Source of the DNA: Bacteroidota bacterium
GTDB lineage: Bacteria; Bacteroidota; Bacteroidia; Chitinophagales; Chitinophagaceae
Assembly (NCBI GenBank): GCA_018267515.1
Contig: JAFDYJ010000021.1
Coordinates: forward strand, 1-32,347
DNA: 32,347 nt
Direction of reading: 5' to 3'
Shown piece after piece: positions 1 through 10,152 of the stretch. The notes beneath the pieces are model-generated. The model was not told the origin of the DNA. It searched no databases and saw nothing but the letters and a program-made list of their open reading frames with translations. The position numbers and the translations under genes were made by a program. Positions within the stretch are counted from its first letter, which is position 1, and each line of letters starts with the position of its first letter.

Positions 1-1172
1 AAAACGATTCCCGGGTATTCCATTCCTCCTACAATGCCGGCAACATTGGTAGCCACGGGATAGGGATATTCAAACCATGTTTTTGAATTAAATTCAATGG
101 AGCCTTTCACCATCTCTGTACTTCTTTGCCACCCGTCTTTTTTGATACTCTCAACCGGGTAAACACTTGCAGCAATTGCTTTTTTGCCACTGGGTAAATT
201 CATTCTCGCTGCATCCCATACAAAAGCTTTAGAGGCGGCCCAGGCTATATCTCTTGCATTTTGAATTTTAAATTTCCATGTGCAAGTTGATTTTTTAGGT
301 CTTGAATTCGGATCGGTCACTTCTTTTTCATTCCGGATCATAATTGTTTGGTCACTATTCTTTGCTTCGTTCCATCTCTTTTGTTGCTCTGCTGTCAGGC
401 AATCCTGTGGATTTTGCAATTCACCGGAACCCACTACAATCAGGTTGGCAGGAGCTGTAATATTAAATTCAAAGTCGCCATACTCAAGGTAAAACTCACC
501 GGCTCCCAGGTACGGCAATGTATTCCAACCCTCAATATCATCATACACACACATGCGGGGATACCATTGTGCTACTTCGTAGATCCATCCATTCCGGGAT
601 TTCATTCTTCCCATACGGTCGGTTCCATATTCCGGAATAGTGAAGTCATATTTAATAGTCAATGAAATTTTTCCACCTGTAGATTTCAACTCATCCTGGA
701 GCCATACCTGCATACGGGTATCTGTGATATTGTATTTAGGAGTATAGGTTTTTCCATTGTACTCCGCAGTTATGGATTTAATTACATCACCATTGGTGAA
801 TGTTGCATTAGCCCAGCGACCCCCGGTTTGTGTGGTAGTAGCAGATGCACGGGAATCTTTTTTATAAATATCCTGATCCACCTGGAGCCAGAGAAACTTC
901 AGGTTGTCCGGGCTGTTATTGGTATAATTTATTACCACATCGGCAGTCACAGCATTTTTGCCGGTATCAAGTGAACAATTGATTAAATAATCTGCCCTGT
1001 TTTGCCAATACCGGGGGCCGGGCTCGCCATTGGCACTGCGAAATTCATTTCCGGGATAAGGATAGAATTGGGGATTAAAGGCTTCCCGGTTGTCATAATT
1101 GGAGGTTCTGGTTTGTGAAAAAGAAATAAATACAGTGCATAAGCTGAAAAAGAATAAAAGAGTTTTCTTCAT
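1..1172 (-). CDS. M1-family metallopeptidase, N-terminal part (cut by window edge)
   Basis: The reading frame stays open from an ATG at 1170-1172 to the window edge, about 390 residues, and the C-terminal part lies outside. It opens with a Sec signal peptide ([20 protein letters not shown]), so the product is exported. The visible part has the beta-rich N-terminal domain of gluzincin aminopeptidases (a segment like [20 protein letters not shown]) and ends in [10 protein letters not shown], which corresponds to the GxMEN exopeptidase motif with Tyr-Pro in place of Asn, as is common in Bacteroidota M1 members. The HEXXH zinc site should follow just beyond base 1 and cannot be seen. Role inferred: periplasmic or surface peptide trimming. 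It is followed by the MurU-like gene upstream on the same strand with a 123-base gap. Family call is firm; substrate is unknown. Confidence 0.85.
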   Translation of the reverse strand, partial: MKKTLLFFFSLCTVFISFSQTRTSNYDNREAFNPQFYPYPGNEFRSANGEPGPRYWQNRADYLINCSLDTGKNAVTADVVINYTNNSPDNLKFLWLQVDQDIYKKDSRASATTTQTGGRWANATFTNGDVIKSITAEYNGKTYTPKYNITDTRMQVWLQDELKSTGGKISLTIKYDFTIPEYGTDRMGRMKSRNGWIYEVAQWYPRMCVYDDIEGWNTLPYLGAGEFYLEYGDFEFNITAPANLIVVGSGELQNPQDCLTAEQQKRWNEAKNSDQTIMIRNEKEVTDPNSRPKKSTCTWKFKIQNARDIAWAASKAFVWDAARMNLPSGKKAIAASVYPVESIKKDGWQRSTEMVKGSIEFNSKTWFEYPYPVATNVAGIVGGMEYPGIV

Positions 1173-1295
1173 GATTTATGTTTTATAAGTGAAATAAAAT
1201 CCCGGTTTCATATCGGCTGGAATGATATCTTGAGTCAGCAAAATAAAGCAAAAGGTTGCAAGAGAAGCTACCGTTCAAATGGTATTTAAGAATAT

Positions 1296-2012
1296 TTATA
1301 TAAAAAGTGACTCCGCTTTGGCTACGCTTTCTGTTTTTCCTACATCAACTAATCTATCACCCGTATGGTCATATCCAAGTATAAGGTTTTTCTTTGCTAA
1401 TGCAAGGTAAACATCAACCAGCGAAAATTTACCGGTAAAAGATATCGAGGAGAATATTTTCGGGTCAAAGACAACCACACAACTGTAGGCTCTTTCTTGC
1501 AAATCCGGTTTCACAATCGAAATTTTTTCTTCACCGGTTGCCGTATTTCGCCAACCGCAGAGGCGATTGTTTTTATCAAATAAAAAATACCTTGAAGTCT
1601 TTCGTTGTGTCACTGCCATAGTGATTAAGGGTTGATGTTCCCTATGAAATGCAATAAGTTTTCCCAGGTCAAGGTCAGTGAGTATATCAGCATTCAGAGT
1701 AACAAAGAGTTCTTTCTTATCCAGCCATTTTTTTACTTTTAATAACCCGCCTCCGGTGTCCAACAGTTTATCCTGTTCATCACTGATATAAATAGTGCTG
1801 CCCCATCCGTTATTTTTTTTTACAGCATCATAAATCTGGTTGGCAAAATGATGAACGTTGACAATTACTTCTTTTATTCCAAATTGCTGTAAGTATTCAA
1901 CATTTCGTTGCAATAATGATTTCCCGTTTACCAATGCCAAAGCTTTGGGATGTTCATTCGTCCAGGGTTTGAAACGGGTGCCGAGCCCGGCAGCGAAGAT
2001 CATAGCTTTCAA
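1296..2012 (-). CDS. murU: MurU-like sugar-1-phosphate nucleotidyltransferase
   Basis: A 238-residue NTP_transferase protein. MKAMIFAAGLGTRFKP is the nucleotide-binding GxGxR...P signature, PKAL follows, LNADI holds the metal-binding Asp region, and the C-terminus VDVGKTESVAKAESLFI closely resembles the VDVGTxERLAEAESL ending of MurU. MurU transfers UMP to MurNAc-alpha-1-phosphate, bypassing de novo UDP-MurNAc synthesis. The start is TTG at 2012: the canonical MKAM(I/L)FAAG opening begins there, an in-frame stop lies four codons upstream, and the first ATG (2003) would remove the conserved MKA. The AmgK-like kinase that would make its substrate is on the same strand upstream, separated by a toxin-antitoxin-like pair. 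Alternatives in the same superfamily are heptose-1-phosphate guanylyltransferase (HddC) or mannose-1-phosphate guanylyltransferase; the kinase neighbour favours MurU. Confidence 0.75.
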   Translation of the reverse strand: MKAMIFAAGLGTRFKPWTNEHPKALALVNGKSLLQRNVEYLQQFGIKEVIVNVHHFANQIYDAVKKNNGWGSTIYISDEQDKLLDTGGGLLKVKKWLDKKELFVTLNADILTDLDLGKLIAFHREHQPLITMAVTQRKTSRYFLFDKNNRLCGWRNTATGEEKISIVKPDLQERAYSCVVVFDPKIFSSISFTGKFSLVDVYLALAKKNLILGYDHTGDRLVDVGKTESVAKAESLFI

Positions 2013-2079
2013 AGTGCAAAATTATTTTTTGAAAAAACTTTTTTGGTCGGGTAATACCGAAAACTATTTGTCAAATTAT

Positions 2080-2424
2080 TCATAATTGCCGAATTCGGAT
2101 TTTTTTTGTGGTAATAGTAATAAATACCGGGTGTATTATCTCTGTAGTTTTAAGAAATTAGCAAAGTGTATTTGTAATTATTTTATAATCTTCAAAAGAA
2201 TATCTTAAAAAAAGGACACTAAGGTTTTTGATATGATGAGCAAAAACCCATTCTCCAAAATCTTTGTCTTCAGTAAGGATAATATAATTTTCCTCTAATG
2301 CCCAGTGAACTATCTTTTCATCTTTGATTCCTTTAGATAGTTCATTAACTGAAATAACAGTAAAACCAGAGTGCCGGAGTGAATTGATAATAAATGAGTG
2401 TATATTTTCGTCCGCTAATATCAT
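2080..2424 (-). pseudogene. DUF5615 PIN-like toxin, broken by an in-frame TAA
   Basis: The frame from ATG 2424 codes MILADENIHSFIINSLR...ILTEDKDFGEW, the DUF5615 (Mut7-C-like PIN) start and its second acidic motif. It halts after 88 residues at TAA 2158-2160. Translation of the same frame past that codon gives 25 more residues ending ITITTKKIRIRQL, then TGA at 2080-2082. A C-terminus of the type (V)ITxxKIRIRxL is what I expect for this family, and the combined length (about 114) is the usual one. I therefore read TAA as a nonsense mutation rather than a natural end. It is preceded by a DUF433 gene two bases away, the standard antitoxin partner. Expected role when intact: a small ribonuclease-like toxin. 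Whether the 88-residue product folds is unknown. Confidence 0.75.
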
Positions 2425-2426
2425 GT

Positions 2427-2660
2427 TTACCCAAGAATTGTTTCATTAGCTACTATATCGGATGCATAAGCAAGAACTGCACGAATATCATCTGATGACA
2501 AAGAAGGGTAGGCTTCTGTTAACTGCGCTACGGAGGCGCCTTCTGACAGCCTTTGCAAAACTAATTCAACTGTAATTCTTGTTCCTTTAATAATCGGCTT
2601 GCCCAGCATTATCGAAGGATTAGATTCAATATGATTTTGATAATTTATAGGCGATGCCAT
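2427..2660 (-). CDS. DUF433 antitoxin-like DNA-binding protein
   Basis: A 77-residue DUF433 protein with the family core LGKPIIKGTRITVELVLQRL, the acidic YPSLSSDDIRAVLAYA segment and little else. DUF433 domains have a small helix-turn-helix-like fold and regularly precede DUF5615 PIN-like genes; the pair is considered a toxin-antitoxin module of VapBC type. Here the stop codon lies two bases before the DUF5615 ATG, so the two are co-translated. The pair sits between a MurU-like and an AmgK-like gene on the same strand, 77 bases after the kinase stop. With the partner gene broken by a nonsense codon, this may be an orphan antitoxin or a remnant regulator. Confidence 0.85.
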   Translation of the reverse strand: MASPINYQNHIESNPSIMLGKPIIKGTRITVELVLQRLSEGASVAQLTEAYPSLSSDDIRAVLAYASDIVANETILG

Positions 2661-2737
2661 ACGAATAAGTTCCTACGAATTTAATAATTTTAAACGAATT
2701 TCAAATGGCAAAAGCCAATGCATTCTTTAAGGTTTTT

Positions 2738-4198
2738 TTATTCATTCACGATATTCACCCAGTTTTTTTTATCCTGTACCAGGTGGTTTAATTCAATTTT
2801 CACTTTGAATTTGTTTCTGAGATGCCTTGCTAATGCATCTGCGGCGTAAACACTTCGATGTTGCCCGCCTGTGCATCCAAAACTAACGGAAAGATGTTCA
2901 AAATTTCTGCGGATATAATTTTCGACCGTGATATCAACAACGTCAAAAACGCTATTAAGAAAATCATTCATTTTTGTTTGCTGTTCAATAAAATCTTTTA
3001 CAGGTTTATCTCTTCCTGTAAGAGTTTTAAACTCATCAAGCCGCCCGGGATTTAAAATTCCCCTGCAATCAAAAACAAAACCACCTCCGTTGCCACTTGC
3101 ATCAACAGGTATTCCGGCTTTATATGAAAAACTATTTATGTTTACGATCAGTGGTGTTTGATCGGTGGCCTGCAACGTTGTGAATTGTTCAATGACTTCA
3201 TCTGAGACACAGAGGTCGAGAACTTTTCGGAACTCGGGAACTACAATACCAATACTTTGACTATTGAAAAATTTTTTCAGATTGGTTAATGCCAGGGGAA
3301 TGCTGGTCAGAAATTGTGCTTTTCTTTCAAACAGCCCCCGGAAACCGTAGGCGCCCAATACCTGCAGCAAGCGTATCAAAACATAACCGTTATATTGACT
3401 TTGAAACAGGTTTCTGTCCAGCGGAGCGGCAATGATTTTTTCAAAAGAATTCATGTAATCAACCAATAGATTTTCTTTCCAATCGTCAGGAAGATCCGCT
3501 CTTGCCTGCCACAGCATGGAAGCCACATCATATTGCGGAGCTCCTTTCATTCCTCCCTGGTAATCTATAAAGTGAACAGAGTTGTCTTTCCGTATAAAAA
3601 TATTCCGGCTCTGAAAATCCCGGAACATAAAATATTTATATTCTGTATGGGTCAGGTAATTACTTAATGCTTCAAAATCGTCCAGCAATTTTTGTTTGTC
3701 ATAAGGACGCCTGAGGGCATCTAAAAAATAATATTTGAAATACAAAAGATCAGCCAGTATTGCCTGCTTTCCAAATTCAGTATTGGTAAGGCAAAAATGA
3801 TAATTCAGGCCATCATCGCCTTGCACCTGCAACTGTGCCAACGCTTCAAGACTTTTTTTAAAAAGATCATAAACAGCAGGAGTGAAATGTTCCGACTCTA
3901 ACTTGTTTAATAAGGATACTTCTCCAAAGTCCTCCTGTAGATAACAGTCCTGGCTTTCGTTGATTGCAAGAATTTCAGGCACAGCCAGTCCTTTCCTGTG
4001 AAAGAGGCGGGAAAAATAAATAAAAGTTTCATTTTCTTTAATATTGGCTCCGTAAGTGCCTATTAAAGTTCCTTCTTTTTCACGCAGCCTGAAGTAGCGG
4101 CGCTCACTTCCGCTTTGCGGCAATACATCAATAGATTCCGGTTCTTTCCCTTTCCATTTTTTATATAATTCCCTGACTGAATTAATTTTTTCCTGCAT
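2738..4198 (-). CDS. AmgK-like sugar kinase fused to a RapZ C-terminal domain
   Basis: A 486-residue two-domain protein. Residues about 1-330 are an aminoglycoside-phosphotransferase-fold kinase: a glycine/serine-rich [10 protein letters not shown] loop, the catalytic loop [10 protein letters not shown] (catalytic Asp and Asn present, the usual leading His replaced by Phe) and the metal-binding FIDYQGG. Residues about 348-486 match the RapZ C-terminal domain, with [25 protein letters not shown] and the signature [11 protein letters not shown] (about 440-450). AmgK phosphorylates MurNAc/GlcNAc at C1; the E. coli RapZ C-domain binds glucosamine-6-phosphate and the sRNA GlmZ. I infer an amino-sugar kinase with an attached ligand sensor. 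ATG 4198 is preferred; the frame also opens at a TTG at 4216 but a -7 box lies between the two. It is divergent from icmF. The exact substrate is not provable from sequence. Confidence 0.8.
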   Translation of the reverse strand: MQEKINSVRELYKKWKGKEPESIDVLPQSGSERRYFRLREKEGTLIGTYGANIKENETFIYFSRLFHRKGLAVPEILAINESQDCYLQEDFGEVSLLNKLESEHFTPAVYDLFKKSLEALAQLQVQGDDGLNYHFCLTNTEFGKQAILADLLYFKYYFLDALRRPYDKQKLLDDFEALSNYLTHTEYKYFMFRDFQSRNIFIRKDNSVHFIDYQGGMKGAPQYDVASMLWQARADLPDDWKENLLVDYMNSFEKIIAAPLDRNLFQSQYNGYVLIRLLQVLGAYGFRGLFERKAQFLTSIPLALTNLKKFFNSQSIGIVVPEFRKVLDLCVSDEVIEQFTTLQATDQTPLIVNINSFSYKAGIPVDASGNGGGFVFDCRGILNPGRLDEFKTLTGRDKPVKDFIEQQTKMNDFLNSVFDVVDITVENYIRRNFEHLSVSFGCTGGQHRSVYAADALARHLRNKFKVKIELNHLVQDKKNWVNIVNE

Positions 4199-4278
4199 GT
4201 GGCAAATGTAAATCAAATGAGGCTTTGAAGCCCTTCAAACAGCCGTTAGTTTTTACTAAATTTGCTGATTATTATATT
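4199..4278. promoter_or_regulatory. Divergent promoter region between the kinase-RapZ gene and icmF
   Basis: Eighty bases separate the two ATG starts. On the plus strand TAAATTTG (4257-4264) is a perfect match to the Bacteroidota -7 consensus TAnnTTTG, placing an icmF transcript start around 4270, which is downstream of the TTG at 4225 and supports the ATG at 4279. On the minus strand TACATTTG (4203-4210) is also a perfect -7 match directly before the kinase ATG, implying a very short or absent leader. No TTTG with the usual 19-21 base spacing accompanies either. Between them lies a perfect inverted repeat TTTGAAG-CC-CTTCAAA (4224-4239), a candidate operator able to affect both genes. Confidence 0.5.
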
Positions 4279-7200
4279 ATGAGTTCCACATCAAAGAAAC
4301 AGCCCGTTAATAAACGGGTTCGAATTGTTACCGCTGCCAGTTTATTTGATGGTCATGATGTAGCTATCAATATCATGCGGCGAATTTTACAAAGCAAAGG
4401 AGCTGAAATTATTCATCTCGGTCATAACCGGAGTGTAAAGGAAATTGTGGAAGCCGCAATAGAAGAAGATGCCCAGGGTATTGCAATCACATCCTACCAG
4501 GGGGGGCATATGGAGTTTTTCAAGTACATGAAAGACCTGCTGGATAAAAATGGTTGTGGTCATATTAAAATTTTCGGAGGTGGCGGAGGAACTATTTTAC
4601 CTGAGGAAATTGAAGAACTGCACAAATATGGTATAGCCAGGATTTATTCACCTGATGATGGGCGAAATATGGGTCTTGAAGGAATGATTGAAGATGTAAT
4701 CGGCCAGTGTCAACGTAGTACATCCGGTGAAGACTCTTATACAAAACCTGGTAGATTTGATAAACTTCCTTTAGATGAGGTGAAGGATGTCCGGTTAATT
4801 GCAAGAGCCATCACATTTGCAGAAAACGGAATTGACTATTCGCAATTATCCGAACGGCTAAGAAATGAATCTTCTTCAATTTCCACCAACGATGACAGGA
4901 AAGCCGTTCTAGGTATTACCGGAACCGGCGGTGCAGGAAAAAGTTCTGTGACTGATGAAATTGTTCGCCGGTTTCTTAATAATTTTCCTGATAAGACCAT
5001 TGCTGTTATTTCTGTGGATCCGTCCAAGAAAAAAACAGGTGGTGCTTTATTAGGCGACAGGATCCGGATGAATTCCATTTCTCATCCGAGAGCCTATATG
5101 AGATCATTGGCTACCCGGGAAAGCGATAAAGCATTAAGTGAGCATGTACAGGAAGCAATTGATATTTGTAAATACGCAGGCTATGATTTTATTATTCTTG
5201 AGTCAGCAGGAGTGGGGCAAAGCGATGCTTCTATTTTGGACCATTGTGATGTGAGCCTGTATGTAATGACACCGGAATATGGCGCTGCATCTCAATTGGA
5301 AAAAATTAATATGCTGGATTACGCCGATCTTATTTGTATCAACAAATTTGATAAGGCAGGAGCTCAGGATGCGATGGCCGATGTGAGAAAACAATATAAA
5401 AGAAATCATTTATTATTCAAGGCAAAAGATGATGAATTGCCGGTTATCGGCACAGTTGCCAGCAAGTTTAATGATGAAGGTGTCAACCATTTGTTTGAAT
5501 TGATGCTGGGTAAGATTAGAGAAAAGACAGGAATTAGTTTTGGAAAAACTCATTTTGATAAAACAGCTAAGTTGTCTCAGTCGGTTATTCCTTCCGGCCG
5601 GGTTCGTTATTTAAGTGAAATCAGCGAAAACAACAGGCAGTATGATCAATTGGTAAAAGATCAGTCCGCCATTGCCTCAAAGCTTTACCAGTTGCAAGGC
5701 ACCCTGGAAACGGTTAAGGGAAAAGCAGATGCAGCAGTAATAGAATTTATTCAACAGCAGATTAATTTTTTATCAGATCAACTTACTCCGGTTAGCCGCA
5801 AACTGATTCAAAACTGGAGCAGTAAACAAAAGGCATATGTAGCAGACAATTATGAATATCGTGTCCGTGATAAAATCATCAGTCAGCCTTTATTCAGCAA
5901 AAGCTTATCCGGCACCCGGATTCATAAAGTTGTATTGCCAAAATACAAAGACTGGGGCGATATCTTGCGCTGGCAGGCACAGGAAAATGCACCGGGAAGT
6001 TTTCCCTTTACCGCAGGTGTGTTTCCATTAAAAAGAGAAGGAGAAGATCCGACAAGGATGTTTGCCGGTGAAGGAAATCCGGAACGAACCAATAAACGTT
6101 TTCATTATGTTTCTATAGATCAGCCGGCAAAAAGATTATCAACTGCCTTTGATAGCGTAACGCTGTATGGTGAAGATCCTGATTATCGCCCGGACATTTA
6201 TGGTAAAGTAGGTAATAGCGGAGTAAGCATTGCCACAGTGGATGATGCCAAAAAATTATACAGTGGTTTCGATTTGTGTGATCCCAGGACTTCGGTAAGT
6301 ATGACTATAAACGGGCCGGCACCGATACTGCTTGCCATGTTTATGAACGCTGCCATTGATCAGCAATGTGAAAAATGGATTGAGGCAAACGATCAGTTGA
6401 CAATGATTAATGAAGCTGTAAAGAAAAAATACGCTTCTACTCCCCGCCCGGTTTACAATAACCCTTCCTTTCCCAATTCATTACCTGAAGGAAATACCGG
6501 TTTAGGATTACGACTTCTTGGATTGAGCGGAGATGAAGTATTGCCAAAAGAAATTTATGAACAATGCAAACAAGACGCATTGCAGCAGGTAAGAGGAACC
6601 GTTCAGGCGGATATTTTAAAAGAAGACCAGGCACAGAATACCTGTATCTTCTCTACTGAGTTTGCATTGAAATTAATGGGGGATGTGCAGGAATATTTTA
6701 TTCAAAAAAATATCCGAAATTTTTATAGTGTAAGCATATCCGGTTATCATATTGCAGAGGCAGGAGCCAACCCGATTACTCAATTGGCATTTACATTATC
6801 TAATGGATTTACTTACGTAGAATATTACCTGAGCCGGGGAATGCACATTGATGATTTTGCTCCCAATCTTTCTTTTTTCTTCAGTAACGGTATGGACCCG
6901 GAGTATAGTGTAATCGGAAGAGTGGCCCGGCGTATATGGTCCAAGGCCATGAAGTATAAATACAAGGCAAACAAAAGAAGCCAGATGTTGAAATATCATA
7001 TTCAAACATCGGGAAGAAGCCTGCATGCGCAGGAAATTGATTTTAATGATATCAGAACTACATTGCAAGCCTTGTATGCCATTTATGATAATTGTAATTC
7101 CTTACATACAAATGCATATGATGAAGCTATCACGACACCCACGGAAGAAAGTGTAAGAAGGGCTATGGCGATACAACTGATCATCAACAGGGAATTAGGA

Positions 7201-7692
7201 ACGGCAAAGAATGAAAACCCTAACCAGGGTTCATTTCTTATTGAGGAACTTACTGACCTGGTAGAAGAAGCGGTACTGTTGGAGTTTGACCGGATAACGG
7301 AAAGAGGCGGTGTTTTAGGCGCAATGGAAAGAATGTATCAAAGAAATAAAATTCAGGAAGAAAGCCTTTATTATGAATCATTAAAACATTCCGGTGAATA
7401 CCCGATTGTGGGTGTCAATACATTTTTAAATAAAAAAGGTTCTCCGACTATTATTCCCAATGAAGTCATTCGCAGTACCAAAGAAGAAAAAGAACAACAA
7501 ATAAAAAACCTGGAGGCTTTTTGGCACCGGAATGAAAAAAAATCGGATGAGGCACTTCTCCGGTTGAAACAGGTTGCAATTAATAATGGAAATCTTTTTG
7601 AGGAGTTAATGCATTCAGTAAAGTTTTGTTCATTGGGGCAAATCACACATGCTTTATATGAGGTCGGTGGCCAATACAGGAGAAATATGTAA
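4279..7692 (+). CDS. icmF: Fused isobutyryl-CoA mutase IcmF
   Basis: A 1137-residue adenosylcobalamin enzyme with the IcmF order of domains. Residues about 10-150: B12-binding domain with [11 protein letters not shown] (the His is the lower cobalt ligand) and the TSYQGG and GGGGG segments. Residues about 205-420: MeaB-type G-protein chaperone with P-loop [12 protein letters not shown] (near 212-222), [18 protein letters not shown] and the base-recognition motif NKFD. Residues about 555-1110: the TIM-barrel mutase domain with [29 protein letters not shown] and [19 protein letters not shown]. It interconverts isobutyryl-CoA and n-butyryl-CoA, with a built-in GTP-driven reactivation of the cofactor; cytoplasmic. 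The order B12-G-mutase in one chain excludes ordinary methylmalonyl-CoA mutase. ATG 4279 is chosen over the upstream TTG because of the -7 box at 4257-4264. No disruption seen. Confidence 0.95.
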   Translation: MSSTSKKQPVNKRVRIVTAASLFDGHDVAINIMRRILQSKGAEIIHLGHNRSVKEIVEAAIEEDAQGIAITSYQGGHMEFFKYMKDLLDKNGCGHIKIFGGGGGTILPEEIEELHKYGIARIYSPDDGRNMGLEGMIEDVIGQCQRSTSGEDSYTKPGRFDKLPLDEVKDVRLIARAITFAENGIDYSQLSERLRNESSSISTNDDRKAVLGITGTGGAGKSSVTDEIVRRFLNNFPDKTIAVISVDPSKKKTGGALLGDRIRMNSISHPRAYMRSLATRESDKALSEHVQEAIDICKYAGYDFIILESAGVGQSDASILDHCDVSLYVMTPEYGAASQLEKINMLDYADLICINKFDKAGAQDAMADVRKQYKRNHLLFKAKDDELPVIGTVASKFNDEGVNHLFELMLGKIREKTGISFGKTHFDKTAKLSQSVIPSGRVRYLSEISENNRQYDQLVKDQSAIASKLYQLQGTLETVKGKADAAVIEFIQQQINFLSDQLTPVSRKLIQNWSSKQKAYVADNYEYRVRDKIISQPLFSKSLSGTRIHKVVLPKYKDWGDILRWQAQENAPGSFPFTAGVFPLKREGEDPTRMFAGEGNPERTNKRFHYVSIDQPAKRLSTAFDSVTLYGEDPDYRPDIYGKVGNSGVSIATVDDAKKLYSGFDLCDPRTSVSMTINGPAPILLAMFMNAAIDQQCEKWIEANDQLTMINEAVKKKYASTPRPVYNNPSFPNSLPEGNTGLGLRLLGLSGDEVLPKEIYEQCKQDALQQVRGTVQADILKEDQAQNTCIFSTEFALKLMGDVQEYFIQKNIRNFYSVSISGYHIAEAGANPITQLAFTLSNGFTYVEYYLSRGMHIDDFAPNLSFFFSNGMDPEYSVIGRVARRIWSKAMKYKYKANKRSQMLKYHIQTSGRSLHAQEIDFNDIRTTLQALYAIYDNCNSLHTNAYDEAITTPTEESVRRAMAIQLIINRELGTAKNENPNQGSFLIEELTDLVEEAVLLEFDRITERGGVLGAMERMYQRNKIQEESLYYESLKHSGEYPIVGVNTFLNKKGSPTIIPNEVIRSTKEEKEQQIKNLEAFWHRNEKKSDEALLRLKQVAINNGNLFEELMHSVKFCSLGQITHALYEVGGQYRRNM

Positions 7693-7865
7693 TGTGATCG
7701 GATTACAATTGTATGACATTGGCAACTTTGCTTCTTCAACCCGGGAAGTCCGAATTAATTTATCAGCTAAAACGGTTCGTTGTATTGTTTTATCAGCCTT
7801 CTTCTGTGCTTTTAAAGTTATTTTCAAAAAGTATTTGTGGAAAACCGGAAACTCTTCTTGATTCG

Positions 7866-7887
7866 AAAGGATACCTATCCTTTTTTT
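7866..7887 (+). terminator. Rho-independent terminator after icmF
   Basis: AAAGGATACCTATCCTTT (7866-7883) is a perfect inverted repeat that can form a 7-bp stem with an ACCT loop, and the last T run extends to 7887 (TTTTTTT at 7881-7887). On the minus strand the hairpin is not followed by T residues, so it serves plus-strand transcripts. It lies 173 bases after the icmF stop. I see no convincing gene in the intervening 7693-7865. Confidence 0.7.
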
Positions 7888-7941
7888 CAGTAAATTGAAG
7901 ATCTGTTTTTTCAATTTATTTTTTATTCCTATTATCCGGAT

Positions 7942-9243
7942 TTGAGAAAGTTTTTTTTATATGGCCTGTTTTTTTGTTTGCTCCCTTTATTGAGCTCTTC
8001 ACAGAAAGTGATTTCCATGAAGGTAGATGGAACAATAAATCCGGCTTCTGCTGATTTTATTCGTGATGGAATAGAAAAAGCAGTAAAAGAGAATGCCCAA
8101 TGTCTGATCATTCAACTGAATACTCCCGGAGGTTTATTGAAATCAACCCGGGATATTGTAAGTTCTATTCTTACTTCTGAAGTTCCGGTAGTTGTTTATG
8201 TTTCTCCCGGAGGGGCTCAATCCGGTTCAGCAGGTGTATTTATCACATTGGCTGCACACATCGCTGCAATGGCTCCGGGTACCAATATCGGTGCTGCTCA
8301 TCCTGTTTCAATGCAATCACAGATGGACAGTATCATGAGTGAGAAAGTTACCAATGATGCGGCTGCATTTATCCGTTCTATCGCAGAAAAACGAAACCGA
8401 AGTATGATCTGGGCTGAAAATGCGGTTCGCAGAAGTTATTCTTATACAGAAACAGAGGCATTGCAGGATTCAGCTATTGACCTCATCGCAAAAAATGAAA
8501 AAGATTTGCTGAGTGAAATAGATGGAAAAGAAGTTGAAACTGAATCGGGATTCAAAATACTTCACACCCGAAATGCAGAGATTGAGGTTTTCAAAATGGG
8601 ATTTACAGATAAAATTCTGAACCTGGTCAGCGATCCGAATATTGCTTACATCTTGTTTTTACTGGGTTTAATCGGTATCCTGTTTGAGCTTTACAATCCC
8701 GGCGCCATTCTGCCGGGTATCGTAGGTGTCATCAGTCTTATCCTTGCATTTTATTCCATGCATTCATTACCGATCAATTATGCAGGACTTGCCTTAATTA
8801 TTTTCAGTATTATTTTATTTCTGTTAGAAATAAAAATTGTAAGTCACGGGTTGTTGGCCATAGGTGGAACATTGTCTCTGCTAATGGGATCACTAATGCT
8901 CATTCGTGCCAGTTCTTCACTGGAGTTAGTCAGTATTTCGAGAGTTGTTATTATTTCGGCAACTGTTATCACCGCATTATTTTTCGTTTTTATAATCGGT
9001 GCCGGCTTACGGGCACAACGCAATAAAATTGCAATCGGCGCTGAAGCATTGACAGGTCAATTGGGTGAAGCCTTAAGCATTCTTAACCCGCTGGGGACTA
9101 TAAAATTCCAGGGTGAAATCTGGAATGCCGAGTCCATTTCCGGAAAAATCGAGGAAGGTGAAGAAGTGAGGATCACCGGGATGAAGGATTTAAAATTATT
9201 TGTTGAAAAAACGGAACCTGGTTCTGAACAGGATAAAACTTAA
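7942..9243 (+). CDS. nfeD: NfeD-family membrane serine protease (ClpP-class)
   Basis: A 433-residue full-length NfeD. A signal peptide begins right at the start ([20 protein letters not shown]). The ClpP-like protease domain covers about 22-215, with the LNTPGG oxyanion segment, [11 protein letters not shown] carrying the likely nucleophile Ser96, and the helix [19 protein letters not shown] whose Lys135 is the probable general base. Four to five membrane segments span about 230-365, and a small C-terminal OB-like NfeD domain ends at [11 protein letters not shown]. The family cleaves the C-terminus of its partner stomatin-like protein; here the slipin gene follows ten bases downstream. The start is TTG: no ATG occurs in frame between the upstream stop (7891) and the signal peptide. 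Confidence 0.92.
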   Translation: MRKFFLYGLFFCLLPLLSSSQKVISMKVDGTINPASADFIRDGIEKAVKENAQCLIIQLNTPGGLLKSTRDIVSSILTSEVPVVVYVSPGGAQSGSAGVFITLAAHIAAMAPGTNIGAAHPVSMQSQMDSIMSEKVTNDAAAFIRSIAEKRNRSMIWAENAVRRSYSYTETEALQDSAIDLIAKNEKDLLSEIDGKEVETESGFKILHTRNAEIEVFKMGFTDKILNLVSDPNIAYILFLLGLIGILFELYNPGAILPGIVGVISLILAFYSMHSLPINYAGLALIIFSIILFLLEIKIVSHGLLAIGGTLSLLMGSLMLIRASSSLELVSISRVVIISATVITALFFVFIIGAGLRAQRNKIAIGAEALTGQLGEALSILNPLGTIKFQGEIWNAESISGKIEEGEEVRITGMKDLKLFVEKTEPGSEQDKT

Positions 9244-9253
9244 AACTAAATTT

Positions 9254-10036
9254 ATGCAACAGTTTCCAATCGTTACGGCAGTCATTATTGTATTTGCCAT
9301 CCTTATTTTATCAAGTGCTATTCGAATTTTGCGGGAATACGAAAGAGGTGTTATTTTCCGTCTCGGTAGATTAGCGGGTAATCAGGGAGTAAAAGGTCCC
9401 GGTTTGATACTTCTGATCCCAATTGTGGACAAGATGGTAAAAGTCAGCCTCAGAACAGTTGTGATGGATGTTCCTCCACAGGATATCATTACCCGGGATA
9501 ATGTTTCAGTTAAAGTAAATGCGGTAATTTATTTCAGGGTTATCGAACCGCAAAAAGCAATCATCGGTGTTGAAAATTATTTGGTGGCAACTTCGCAACT
9601 TTCTCAAACAACGCTGCGTAGCGTACTGGGTCAGTCAGACCTGGATGACCTGCTTTCACAACGGGATAAAATCAATCAGAAACTTCAGCAGATAATAGAT
9701 GCACATACCGAACCCTGGGGCATTAAAGTTTCCAATGTTGAGGTAAAACAAATTGACTTGCCGCAGGAAATGCAAAGAGCTATGGCAAAACAGGCAGAAG
9801 CAGAAAGAGAACGCCGCTCAAAAGTAATCGCTGCCGAAGGCGAATACCAGGCATCGCAGCGATTATCCGATGCTGCAAAAATTTTAGCAGAACAGCCCAG
9901 TGCATTAACCTTGCGGTATCTTCAGACGCTTAGAGAAATTTCAACTGAGAAAAATTCAACAACTATATTCCCGGTGCCTATTGACCTGTTAAGACCATTT
10001 CTAAAAAATTTGGATTCTAAAAATTTAGAGCATTGA
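9254..10036 (+). CDS. Slipin / stomatin-like SPFH (Band 7) protein
   Basis: A 260-residue SPFH protein. One N-terminal membrane segment ([19 protein letters not shown]) is followed by the Band 7 domain beginning [12 protein letters not shown], with VDVPPQ-type [16 protein letters not shown], and then a charged helical stretch ([22 protein letters not shown]) that mediates oligomerisation. The length matches slipin-1 proteins. It forms ring-like membrane scaffolds and is the usual partner and proteolytic substrate of NfeD; the two genes are ten bases apart and form an operon. The ATG at 9254 is chosen because earlier in-frame starts would overlap the nfeD end and add a basic extension before the membrane segment. 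Confidence 0.93.
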   Translation: MQQFPIVTAVIIVFAILILSSAIRILREYERGVIFRLGRLAGNQGVKGPGLILLIPIVDKMVKVSLRTVVMDVPPQDIITRDNVSVKVNAVIYFRVIEPQKAIIGVENYLVATSQLSQTTLRSVLGQSDLDDLLSQRDKINQKLQQIIDAHTEPWGIKVSNVEVKQIDLPQEMQRAMAKQAEAERERRSKVIAAEGEYQASQRLSDAAKILAEQPSALTLRYLQTLREISTEKNSTTIFPVPIDLLRPFLKNLDSKNLEH

Positions 10037-10103
10037 TTTTTGGGCTGTTTTCAAACCGTAGGGAAATAAACGAAAAGGATTTTTTTGTCCTCCTGTTAAG
10101 GTT

Positions 10104-10135
10104 TTTGTTTCAACAGCTTCGATATAGTAATTTAC
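10104..10135 (+). promoter_or_regulatory. Candidate promoter for the MG2/plug gene
   Basis: TTTG at 10104-10107, a 20-base spacer, then TAATTTAC at 10128-10135, which matches four of six fixed positions of the -7 consensus TAnnTTTG. The predicted start of transcription falls around 10139, a dozen bases before the ATG. The spacing is right but the -7 box is degenerate. Confidence 0.3.
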
Positions 10136-10152
10136 AGCACTAATTTTTTTCC

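Noticed and set aside
2080-2660. DUF433/DUF5615 region considered as an insertion sequence
   Set aside because: No transposase, terminal inverted repeats or target-site duplication is visible.
4225-4278. TTG start of icmF at 4225, 18 codons upstream of the ATG
   Set aside because: A perfect -7 promoter box at 4257-4264 lies after it, and the extra residues do not belong to the family start.
7371-7739. 122-codon minus-strand frame over the end of icmF
   Set aside because: Antisense to conserved mutase codons with no independent support.
7654-7914. 86-codon minus-strand and 61-codon plus-strand frames around the icmF 3' end
   Set aside because: They overlap each other and the terminator, match no family I know, and their starts lack promoter signals. 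A small basic protein on the minus strand cannot be fully excluded.
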